Below are positions 25,496-34,106 of a stretch of 38,956 nt of DNA, piece by piece. Source of the DNA: Pseudomonadota bacterium (GTDB lineage Bacteria; Pseudomonadota; Gammaproteobacteria; SURF-13); NCBI GenBank assembly GCA_027624315.1, contig JAQBXX010000009.1, positions 1 through 38,956 of the forward strand, read 5' to 3'. Made by a program: the position numbers and the translations under genes. How positions within the stretch are numbered: position 1 is the first letter of the stretch; every line of letters starts with the position of its first letter. The notes below the pieces were generated by a model. It was not told the origin of the DNA, did not search any database, and saw nothing but the letters and a program-made list of their open reading frames with translations.

Positions 25496-26023
25496 GTGGC
25501 TGACTCCCCGCTCAAGCTGCGTGTCAGCGAAGACATGAAGTCTGCGCTGCGCGCGGGGGAGAAGCAGCGCCTCGGCATCATCCGTCTCATCCTTGCGGCC
25601 ATCAAGCAGCGCGAGGTGGACGACCGTTCCGCCGGGAGCGGAACGGGACACCCGCAGGGTGCCCAAGGGGGGCGCGCCATGGAAGGTGCGCCTCAACGCA
25701 TCGCCCTCGACGACGGCCAGGTGCTCGCGGTGCTGGAGAAGATGCAGAAGCAGCGGCGCGAGTCGGTGAGCCAGTACGAGGCGGCGGGGCGCCAGGATCT
25801 GGCCGATCAGGAACATTTCGAGATCGGCGTGGTGCAGGGGTACATGCCAGCGCCGCTGGACGAGGCCGAGATTGACGCCCTGATCGCTACTGCCATCGCC
25901 GAAACCGGCGCCCAGACCGCGAAGGACATGGGCAAGGTCATCAGTGCGCTCAGGCTCAAGGTGCAGGGCCGTGCCGACATGGGCAAGCTCAGCGCCAAGG
26001 TAAAAGCCAAACTGGGCGGCTAG
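25496..26023 (+). CDS. yqeY: GatB/YqeY domain protein with in-frame repeat insertion
   Basis: 175 residues; the family is about 148-151. YqeY-like proteins share the tRNA-binding C-terminal domain of GatB; their role is unsettled, but linkage to rpsU-dnaG-rpoD is conserved. IRLILAAIKQREVDD (about 26-41) is followed by 24 extra residues (about 43-66), then the normal LDDGQVLAVLEKMQKQRRES resumes. The extra part is Gly/Ala/Arg-rich and encoded by three consecutive hairpins. The downstream QYEAAGRQDLADQE and the C-terminal domain are intact. GTG start, 41 bases after rpsU; ribosome site weak. Confidence 0.9.
   Translation: MADSPLKLRVSEDMKSALRAGEKQRLGIIRLILAAIKQREVDDRSAGSGTGHPQGAQGGRAMEGAPQRIALDDGQVLAVLEKMQKQRRESVSQYEAAGRQDLADQEHFEIGVVQGYMPAPLDEAEIDALIATAIAETGAQTAKDMGKVISALRLKVQGRADMGKLSAKVKAKLGG
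25625..25692. repeat. Triple-hairpin palindromic element inserted in frame within yqeY
   Basis: Three stems follow each other: CGTTCCGC/GCGGAACG (25625-25645), GGGaCACCC/GGGTGCCC (25645-25664) and GGCGCGCC/GGTGCGCC (25671-25692). The extra 72 bases implied by the protein comparison match this element with flanks, and the reading frame is kept. The insertion falls between two CG-starting Arg codons (DDR..PQR). Confidence 0.7.
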
Positions 26024-26107
26024 CCCTAAAAACGAGTTAAAATTTCAAGGCAAGGAATCTTGCTGGATTCACTGGTAACTTGAAACTTGTAACTTGATAC
26101 TGATGTT

Positions 26108-27865
26108 ATGGCAGGCCGTATCCCCCAGCAGTTTATTGATGAACTATTAACCCGCGTGGATATCGTCGAGGTGATCGACGCGCGCGTGCCGCTGCGCAAG
26201 GCCGGGCGGGAATACACCGCCTGCTGCCCGTTCCACGACGAAAAAACCCCCTCCTTCACCGTCAGCCCCACCAAGCAGTTTTATCACTGCTTCGGTTGCG
26301 GCGCGCACGGCACCGCGCTCGGTTTTTTGATCGACTACGAACACCTCGATTTCATCGACGCGGTGAATGATCTGGCCGCGCGAGTGGGCATGGAGGTGCC
26401 GCGTACGCAACAGGACGCCACACCGGCGCAGGCCGGGGCGGATTTATACGGCGCGCTGGAGCAGGCAGCGGCCTGGTACCGGCGCCAGTTACGCGAGCAC
26501 CCCGAGGCCGCGCGCGCGGTGGAGTACCTCAAGGTGCGTGGGCTGACCGGCGAGACCGCGGCGGAGTACGGCGTCGGCTATGCGCCGCCCGGTTGGGACA
26601 ACCTCAAGCGCGCCCTGGACGCGGAGGAAGCGGCGTTCGTCCAGGCCGGTCTGCTGATCAAAAAGGACGAGGGCGGCACCTATGACCGCTTTCGCAACCG
26701 CATCATGTTTCCCATCCACGACGGCCGCGGACGCGTGATCGGGTTCGGCGGGCGCGTGATCGACGCCGCCGACACCCCCAAGTACCTCAATTCGCCGGAA
26801 TCCGTGTTATTCCACAAAGGGCGCGAACTGTACGGCCTGTACCAGGCGCGCAAGGCGGTGCGCAAGCTGGAGCGCCTGCTGGTGGTCGAGGGCTATATGG
26901 ACGTGGTGATGCTGGCCCAGCACGGCATCCACAATGCGGTCGCCACGCTCGGCACCGCGACCACCCACGAGCATCTGGAACGGCTGTTCCGCGTGGTGCC
27001 GGAGGTGGTGTTTTGCTTCGACGGCGACCGCGCCGGACGCGAGGCGGCCTGGCGTGCACTCACCAACAGTCTGCCGCTGATGCGCGATGGCCGCCAGATC
27101 GGCTTTCTGTTTCTGCCCGAGGGCGAAGACCCGGACAGCCTGGTGCAGAAGGAAGGGCGCGAGGGCTTTATGGCGCGCGCCGCAAAGCCGGTGCCGTTAT
27201 CGGAATTCTTTTATGAAGGTTTAATGGCCGAGGCCGATATAAGTACGATGGATGGCCGCGCGCGATTGGTGGAACTTGCGCGCCCGCTGTTGTCCAAGTT
27301 AGCGGAAGGCGCCTTCCGTCACATGATGGTGGTGCGGCTTGCGGAACTGGTGCGCATCGATGTGCAGCACATGGTGCGCATGTTGTCACAAGGGGCCAAG
27401 GCGCCGCTCACGCATGGCGGGCCTGAACGGCGCGGGCGTGCGCCTGCCGCACCGACTCCCATGTCGCAGGCGCGGCTGGTGATTGCGCTGCTCCTGCATC
27501 GGCCCAGCCTCGCGCTGGAGGCGGGCGACCCGCAGCGCTTTGCAGGTCTGGAGGTGGCGGGCGCGGAATTGTTGCGCGAGCTGCTGGAGTTGGTGCAGGC
27601 GCGGCCGCATTTAGGCACGGCGGCGCTGCTCGAACACTGGCGCGATGATAGTAAGCGGTGCCGTCAGTTGATGAAGCTGGCAGAGTGGCGGCATCCGGTG
27701 CCGGAAGAAGGCATCGAGGCCGAGTTTCGCGTCGCGCTGGAGCGTTTGTACGCGGAAGGACTGGAGCGGCGCAAGGAGCGCCTGATTGACAAGTCACTCC
27801 AGGGCCCGCTGAGTGCCGAGGAAATGCGGGAAATGTCGACCTTATTCCCCACCGTCTCGCGTTGA
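26108..27865 (+). CDS. dnaG: DNA primase
   Basis: 585 residues (E. coli 581). Synthesises RNA primers at the replication fork with DnaB. The CHC2 zinc finger uses Cys40, His43, Cys61 and Cys64 (CCPFHDEK, HCFGC). The TOPRIM core has VVEGYMDVVML (about 257-267) and FCFDGDRAGREAA (about 301-313). The C-terminal helicase-binding domain (about 440-585) is present. The ATG has no clear ribosome site; the 84-base spacer holds short direct repeats of AACTTG. Part of the rpsU-yqeY-dnaG-rpoD cluster. Confidence 0.97.
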   Translation: MAGRIPQQFIDELLTRVDIVEVIDARVPLRKAGREYTACCPFHDEKTPSFTVSPTKQFYHCFGCGAHGTALGFLIDYEHLDFIDAVNDLAARVGMEVPRTQQDATPAQAGADLYGALEQAAAWYRRQLREHPEAARAVEYLKVRGLTGETAAEYGVGYAPPGWDNLKRALDAEEAAFVQAGLLIKKDEGGTYDRFRNRIMFPIHDGRGRVIGFGGRVIDAADTPKYLNSPESVLFHKGRELYGLYQARKAVRKLERLLVVEGYMDVVMLAQHGIHNAVATLGTATTHEHLERLFRVVPEVVFCFDGDRAGREAAWRALTNSLPLMRDGRQIGFLFLPEGEDPDSLVQKEGREGFMARAAKPVPLSEFFYEGLMAEADISTMDGRARLVELARPLLSKLAEGAFRHMMVVRLAELVRIDVQHMVRMLSQGAKAPLTHGGPERRGRAPAAPTPMSQARLVIALLLHRPSLALEAGDPQRFAGLEVAGAELLRELLELVQARPHLGTAALLEHWRDDSKRCRQLMKLAEWRHPVPEEGIEAEFRVALERLYAEGLERRKERLIDKSLQGPLSAEEMREMSTLFPTVSR

Positions 27866-27913
27866 GCGGGCAGAACGAGGCGCAGATCCCTGATCTCAGG
27901 GGGCCGTCTGTTG

Positions 27914-27919
27914 TATAAT
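27914..27919 (+). promoter_or_regulatory. Probable -10 of an rpoD promoter
   Basis: Consensus TATAAT 35 bases before the rpoD ATG, in the dnaG-rpoD spacer. A -35 at 17 bp (TGATCT) is poor, so it may need an activator or serve a minor role beside operon readthrough. Confidence 0.4.
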
Positions 27920-27953
27920 AACCCATTAATTTAATTAGAGTCGTCAAGACAGC

Positions 27954-29795
<1,842 letters not shown>

Positions 29796-29804
29796 AAGGC
29801 AGGG

Positions 29805-29889
29805 AAAAGAGAAAAGATACAAGAGAAAAACAAAAACAAGATAACGACCCACTTGTCTCTTTTCTCTTTTCTCTTTGCTCTTTTCTCTG
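29805..29889 (+). terminator. Hairpin with pyrimidine tail after rpoD
   Basis: AAAAGAGAAAAGATACAAG (29805-29823) pairs with CTTGTCTCTTTTCTCTTTT (29852-29870) with one mismatch over 19 bp. A T/C-rich run follows to 29889. Position right after rpoD and the pyrimidine tail suggest termination, though the long loop (28 bases) is unusual. The left arm sequence recurs at 32579-32602. Confidence 0.5.
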
Positions 29890-29898
29890 TATTTAACC

Positions 29899-29975
29899 GG
29901 GCCTGTAGCTCAGCTGGTTAGAGCTGGGGACTCATAATCCCTAGGTCGCAGGTTCGAGTCCTGCCGGGCCCACCA
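29899..29975 (+). tRNA. ileX: tRNA-Ile(CAU), lysidine-modified isoleucine tRNA
   Basis: 77 bases with CCA encoded. The acceptor GGGCCTG pairs with CGGGCCC over 7 bp, the D stem is GCTC/GAGC, the anticodon stem is GGGGA/TCCCT with loop CTCATAA (anticodon CAT), and the T arm is GCAGG-TTCGAGT-CCTGC. CAT could mean Met, but the acceptor stem and the variable loop AGGTC match Ile2-type tRNA, and in several gammaproteobacteria the Ile(CAU) gene lies just after rpoD. TilS would convert C34 to lysidine so it reads AUA. The discriminator base is A. Confidence 0.85.
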
Positions 29976-29987
29976 TCTTTAAATATC

Positions 29988-30734
29988 ATGTCCTCAGCCT
30001 CGCCCAAAGTCGGTTTTGTCAGCCTCGGCTGCCCCAAGGCGCTGGTGGACTCCGAGCAAATCCTCACGCAACTGCGCGCCGAAGGTTACGCGGTGGCGCC
30101 GAGCTATCAGGATGCCGATCTCGTCATCGTCAACACCTGCGGTTTTATCGACGCGGCGGTGGAAGAATCGCTCGACGCGATTGGTGAGGCGCTGGCGGAA
30201 AACGGCAAGGTGATCGTGACCGGCGGCCTCGGCGCCAAGGGCGATGTCGTCAAGCAGACGCACCCTGCGGTACTCGCCGTCACCGGCCCGCACGCCTTGC
30301 AAGAGGTGATGAGCGCGGTGCATGCGCATCTGCCCGCACCGCACGATCCGTTCGTCAGTCTCGTCCCGCCGCAGGGTATCAAGCTCACACCCCAGCACTA
30401 CGCCTATCTGAAAATCTCCGAAGGCTGCAATCATCGCTGCACGTTTTGCATCATTCCGTCGCTGCGTGGCGACCTGGTGAGCCGGCCTATCAACGAGGTG
30501 ATGCAAGAAGCAATATCCGCTGCTAAGCTGCAACGCCGCTTGGGCCAGACCTGCCGGGTATTGATAGACGAGGTCAGCGCAGGCGGTATTGCCAGCGCGC
30601 GCTCGGCCCATGAGGCGCCTGAGGTCGATGGCGTAATACGCTTCCCCAGCGCCATTGGCCAGCGTGCAGGGGGATGGGCTCAAGTGCGCATCACAGCGGC
30701 CGGCGCGCATGATCTGGAGGCCGAAAATATCTAA
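29988..30734 (+). pseudogene. rimO: RimO with internal deletion of the radical-SAM core
   Basis: 248 residues against about 440 in intact RimO, which methylthiolates an Asp of ribosomal protein S12. Residues 1-165 follow RimO closely: [27 protein letters not shown], and the radical-SAM cluster [14 protein letters not shown]. The frame then jumps from SRPINEVM to [16 protein letters not shown], which matches the region before the TRAM domain. About 190 residues of the SAM barrel are lost, in frame. The third cysteine of the N-terminal FeS cluster is also gone ([10 protein letters not shown] for VTGCLGAK). The tail ([20 protein letters not shown]) is TRAM-like. Activity is very unlikely. Confidence 0.85.
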
Positions 30735-30830
30735 CGCTCAGCGTGTGTTGTGCGGCAAAAAATGTGCTACGCTCAGCGTGCCTGATGCTGGAATGGCTCG
30801 GGGGAATGCAAACATTAAAATTATTCCAGC
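30735..30830. repeat. Direct repeat and dyad upstream of the metallophosphoesterase unit
   Basis: CGCTCAGCGTG occurs at 30735-30745 and again at 30770-30780; each copy is itself nearly palindromic. A separate dyad GCTGGAAT (30787-30794) and ATTCCAGC (30823-30830) ends 7 bases before the -35 box. They are candidates for regulator sites or remnants of repeats at the rimO deletion side. No gene is seen between rimO and 30961. Confidence 0.45.
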
Positions 30831-30837
30831 GAAGTGC

Positions 30838-30867
30838 TTGACAAACGAAACGGCCCCGTCATACCAT
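30838..30867 (+). promoter_or_regulatory. Sigma-70 promoter of the metallophosphoesterase-cytochrome unit
   Basis: Perfect -35 TTGACA (30838-30843), 18-bp spacer, -10 TACCAT (30862-30867). The expected leader is about 85 bases, AT-rich, ending in a strong AGGAG ribosome site. Confidence 0.6.
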
Positions 30868-30960
30868 CTAATGTGGTTAATATAAAACCTTAAGAAATAG
30901 GTAATTCGTTGATTAACCTCATAAAATTAAAAAATCCACAAGCCAAATAGGAGAGTAACG

Positions 30961-32073
30961 ATGATGAATATCAGTCGCCGTAATTTCCTCAAGGGTGCTG
31001 CTGCTGCCGGTGTTGGCAGTATCATCCCCATGAGCATGGTCACGGTCGAGGCCGAGGCAGGTGCGTCATTCACCTTCGCCTGGGTCACCGACCAGCATCT
31101 GCAACTCATTTCTGGCCCTGGCGCCAAATTCGTAAAGAGCTGGGACGATGGCTTCAAGCTGGCGATCAGCGAAGTCATGAACATGAGGCCGCAGCCCGAC
31201 TTCTGCTTCTTCGGTGGTGATCTGGCCCAAGCCGGCCTGAGATCCGAACTGGATCACGGTATGGACATGTGGTCCAAGACCGGTCTCAAGGTTAAAGCCA
31301 TCCACGGTGAGCATGACTACTTCCTCGACATGGGCAAGTCTTCACGCGCCGCCTACGGCATGCCCGCTGACAACTACACCTTCGTGCACAAGGGCGTTCA
31401 GTTCATCATGCTGACCACCATCCGTGCCGCCGAGGACTGGGAAGCGAGACACGCCAAGGATGTCCAGAACCGCATGAATCAGATGATGCGCATTGACAAC
31501 TATGTTGATGGCTCTGCCTTCCGTCTGGGTCGTGAAGGCCTGGCCTGGTTGAAGAAGACCGTCGCCGGTCTGGACAAAAACAAGCACACCATCGTGTGCT
31601 CGCACTCCCCGATACAGAAGATCTACAACGGCTGGAACTTCTGGACCGAGGACGCGGAAGAGATCCAGGCTATCCTGAAGGACCTCAAGCGCGTGACCGT
31701 GCTTTATAACCACGTTCACCAGCCTATGGCCAGCCAGAAGGGCAACATCTCCTTCCTCTCCAACTTCTCCACCGCATGGCCGTGGCCGCATGTGAGCACC
31801 GTGGCTGATGCCACTATGTGCGGAGACGGCGCTTACAAGGGCTGCGCAAAGGGAGCGGACTACTACCCGAACCTGATCCTGCCTTATCACCGCGCCGATG
31901 TCGCAAACTTCCGCGATGCGACCGGCTGGAGCATCGTCAACACTAATACGGGCGGCAAGTTCGACGTCTCAGTTAACCAGTGGGGCGACAATCCCAAGCG
32001 TCATGTCACCTGGGATGGCAAGCTCAAGGAAGTGGGCGCCGGTCCTGCCACCAAAGCCCAGACGATGTACTAA
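30961..32073 (+). CDS. Tat-exported calcineurin-like metallophosphoesterase
   Basis: 370 residues. The N terminus has a twin-arginine signal (SRRNFLK, residues 5-11, then an Ala/Gly-rich stretch to about 33), so it is exported folded, presumably with metals loaded. Dinuclear-metal motifs are Asp44-x-His46 (TDQH), GGD (85-87), GEHD (116-119; the usual Asn of GNHD is Glu), His215 (CSHSP) and NHVH (250-253; usually GHxH). The fold is that of SoxB, 5'-nucleotidases and CpdA-like enzymes, but the substrate is unknown. AGGAG precedes the ATG. It is followed 19 bases later by a small cytochrome c. That partner, rather than the domain itself, suggests redox or sulfur chemistry. Confidence 0.85.
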   Translation: MMNISRRNFLKGAAAAGVGSIIPMSMVTVEAEAGASFTFAWVTDQHLQLISGPGAKFVKSWDDGFKLAISEVMNMRPQPDFCFFGGDLAQAGLRSELDHGMDMWSKTGLKVKAIHGEHDYFLDMGKSSRAAYGMPADNYTFVHKGVQFIMLTTIRAAEDWEARHAKDVQNRMNQMMRIDNYVDGSAFRLGREGLAWLKKTVAGLDKNKHTIVCSHSPIQKIYNGWNFWTEDAEEIQAILKDLKRVTVLYNHVHQPMASQKGNISFLSNFSTAWPWPHVSTVADATMCGDGAYKGCAKGADYYPNLILPYHRADVANFRDATGWSIVNTNTGGKFDVSVNQWGDNPKRHVTWDGKLKEVGAGPATKAQTMY

Positions 32074-32092
32074 GAGAATAAGGAGAAAACCT

Positions 32093-32503
32093 ATGATGAT
32101 TCGTAAAAGCACATTGGCCGCGCTGGGCGCGTCCTTTATTCTGGGTCTTGCCGTAACGGTGCCAGCTCATGCCGAAGCCGTGAGAGACACGGCCAAGTGG
32201 GACCGTGAGTACAAGGCCTCCGTAGATCGCGGTGACGGTCTGTTCCACGGTGGTATCAAGAGCACCAACGAGGTGGCCTGCGTTCAGTGCCATCCGGAAG
32301 GCTCCAACACCCACGCAGAGACCTATCCCAAGTACCAGAAGCAGCTCGGCAAAGTGTCGCAGCTGTGGGAAATGGTCAACTGGTGCGTTGAGAACCCGCT
32401 GGAAAGCAAGGCTATCGCCGCGGACAGTGCGGACATGGTGGACCTGGTTGCCTACATGTCCAACATCCGTAAGGGCATGAAGCTGGCTCCAGGCAAGTAC
32501 TAA
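32093..32503 (+). CDS. Periplasmic monoheme c-type cytochrome
   Basis: 136 residues from ATG 32093, with AAGGAG 9 bases upstream; a longer frame starts inside the upstream gene and is ignored. Sec signal peptide with likely cleavage after AHA (about 27). One heme site, CVQCH (63-67). The C-terminal half, LWEMVNWCVENPLESKAIA then DMVDLVAYMSNIRKG, recalls SoxA/TsdA-type cytochromes, and Cys98 or a Met near 116 could be the distal ligand. Probably the electron acceptor or a partner of the metallophosphoesterase. A very strong terminator follows. A specific sulfur role is inference. Confidence 0.85.
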   Translation: MMIRKSTLAALGASFILGLAVTVPAHAEAVRDTAKWDREYKASVDRGDGLFHGGIKSTNEVACVQCHPEGSNTHAETYPKYQKQLGKVSQLWEMVNWCVENPLESKAIAADSADMVDLVAYMSNIRKGMKLAPGKY

Positions 32504-32537
32504 TATTTATTAGCCAGTAACATTGCAGTAGTTCAAG

Positions 32538-32569
32538 ACGGCACTGTGGGAACACAGTGCCGTTTTTTT
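32538..32569 (+). terminator. Rho-independent terminator after the cytochrome gene
   Basis: ACGGCACTGTG-GGAA-CACAGTGCCGT is an 11-bp perfect stem with a 4-base loop, followed by six or more T. It closes the metallophosphoesterase-cytochrome unit and faces the converging bioA. Confidence 0.95.
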
Positions 32570-32578
32570 ATGGGTTAC

Positions 32579-32602
32579 AGAGAAAAAGATACAAGAGAAA
32601 AG
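32579..32602. repeat. Second copy of the purine-rich sequence found after rpoD
   Basis: agagaaaaagatacaagag continues aaaag and differs from 29808-29830 by a one-base length change. It lies between the cytochrome terminator and the end of bioA. Here no matching pyrimidine arm is present. Confidence 0.5.
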
Positions 32603-32619
32603 GGATGAGGAAGCTGCTG

Positions 32620-34017
32620 CTAATCTCGCGTCGCCAGAGTGATTCCCCGCCACGCCATTTCTGCTACATGCTTTATCTCGTCCGGCGTAATCACATAGGG
32701 CGGCATGAAGTAAATCACATCGCCCAAGGGGCGCAACAAGACTCCGTTTTCTAGCGCGTGCTGGCAAACACGCAAGCCGCACCGCTCCTGCCACGGATAC
32801 GACGTGCGCGTGGCCTTGTCCAGAACCATCTCAATGGCGAGGATCATGCCTGTCTGCCGTACCTCGGCGACATGCGCGTGATCGGCAAAATGCGCGCTGG
32901 CGTTACGCATCGCCCGCGCGAGTTGCTGATTGTTCTCCAGCACATTGTCCTGTTCAAAAATCTCCAGCGTTGCCAGCGCCGCACGGCAGGCGAGGGCATT
33001 GCCGGTGTAGCTGTGTGAGTGTAGAAAACCCCTGCGTGTGGCGTAATCATCATAGAAAGCCTGATAAATTTCGTCCGTGGTAAGCACGGCTGAAAGGGGC
33101 AGATAACCGCCAGTGAGCCCTTTGCCGAGGCAGAGAAAGTCCGGCGTAATGTTGGCCTGTTCACAGGCGAACATCGTGCCAGTGCGCCCGAACCCCACGG
33201 CAACCTCGTCCGCAATGAGATGCACGCCGTGGCGGGAACAGGCCTCGCGCAGCAGGGTTAGATAAACCGGATCATACATGCGCATGCCGCCCGCGCACTG
33301 CACCAGCGGCTCGACAATGACCGCGCAGGCCTCCGCCGCATGTTTCTCCAAGGCCTGTTCCATATGGGCAAACATGCGCCTTGAATAGTCGCTACAGCTT
33401 TCGCCCGCTTCCCGATAAAAACAGTCCGGCGAGGTTACGCTGATGACTTCCATCAACAGCGGCGCATAGATCTCTTTATAAAGCGCGACATTGCCGGCCG
33501 CCAGCGCACCCAGGGTTTCCCCGTGATAGCTGTTGGTCAACGTGATGAATTTGGTTTTATTTGTCTGGCCTGCATTGCGCCAGTAGTGGTAGCTCATCTT
33601 GAGCGCAATCTCCACCGCCGCCGAGCCGCTGTCGGCATAAAAGCAGCGCGTGAGCCCTGCGGGTGCAAGCCGAATCAATCGTTCTGAAAGCTCAATGACA
33701 GGCTCGTGAGTAAAGCCGGCAAGCAGCACATGCTCCAATTGATCTAATTGATCGCGTAACGCCGCGTTGATGCGCGGATTACAGTGACCGAACAGGTTCA
33801 CCCACCACGAACTAATCGCGTCGAGGTAACGCTTGCCGTCGTAGTCTTCCAGCCACACGCCTTGCGCGCGTTTGACAGGGATGAGCGGGAACTGCTCGTG
33901 ATCCTTCATCTGCGTGCAGGGGTGCCACAGCCGCGCAAGATCACGGCGCAGTAAATCAAGGTTGTTCACCAGGCTATTGTGATGCGCATCAAGACGGGCG
34001 GCAACTGTGTCATGCAC
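32620..34017 (-). CDS. bioA: Adenosylmethionine-8-amino-7-oxononanoate aminotransferase
   Basis: 465 residues, class III PLP aminotransferase of biotin synthesis (KAPA to DAPA, SAM as amino donor). LWHPCTQMKDHEQFPL (about 30-45), DAISSWWVNLFGHCNPRI, SNTYHGET-like NSYHGETLGA, IADEVAVGFGRTG (PLP Asp) and LCLGKGLTGGYLPLSA (Schiff-base Lys) are all visible. The start may be slightly downstream, since the first 20 residues are less conserved. No other bio genes lie in the window. It converges with the cytochrome unit. Confidence 0.93.
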   Translation of the reverse strand: MHDTVAARLDAHHNSLVNNLDLLRRDLARLWHPCTQMKDHEQFPLIPVKRAQGVWLEDYDGKRYLDAISSWWVNLFGHCNPRINAALRDQLDQLEHVLLAGFTHEPVIELSERLIRLAPAGLTRCFYADSGSAAVEIALKMSYHYWRNAGQTNKTKFITLTNSYHGETLGALAAGNVALYKEIYAPLLMEVISVTSPDCFYREAGESCSDYSRRMFAHMEQALEKHAAEACAVIVEPLVQCAGGMRMYDPVYLTLLREACSRHGVHLIADEVAVGFGRTGTMFACEQANITPDFLCLGKGLTGGYLPLSAVLTTDEIYQAFYDDYATRRGFLHSHSYTGNALACRAALATLEIFEQDNVLENNQQLARAMRNASAHFADHAHVAEVRQTGMILAIEMVLDKATRTSYPWQERCGLRVCQHALENGVLLRPLGDVIYFMPPYVITPDEIKHVAEMAWRGITLATRD

Positions 34018-34106
34018 AAATCCCGAACGGGAGCGCGTAACGAGGTCGCGGTGCGCGCAGCGCTCCGTGACACAGGGATGGTCTGCAGGACTTTTTCAAA
34101 AACCTG

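Noticed and set aside
29899-29975. Elongator tRNA-Met
   Set aside because: The anticodon is CAT, but the acceptor stem, variable loop and place after rpoD match the Ile2 (lysidine) tRNA better.
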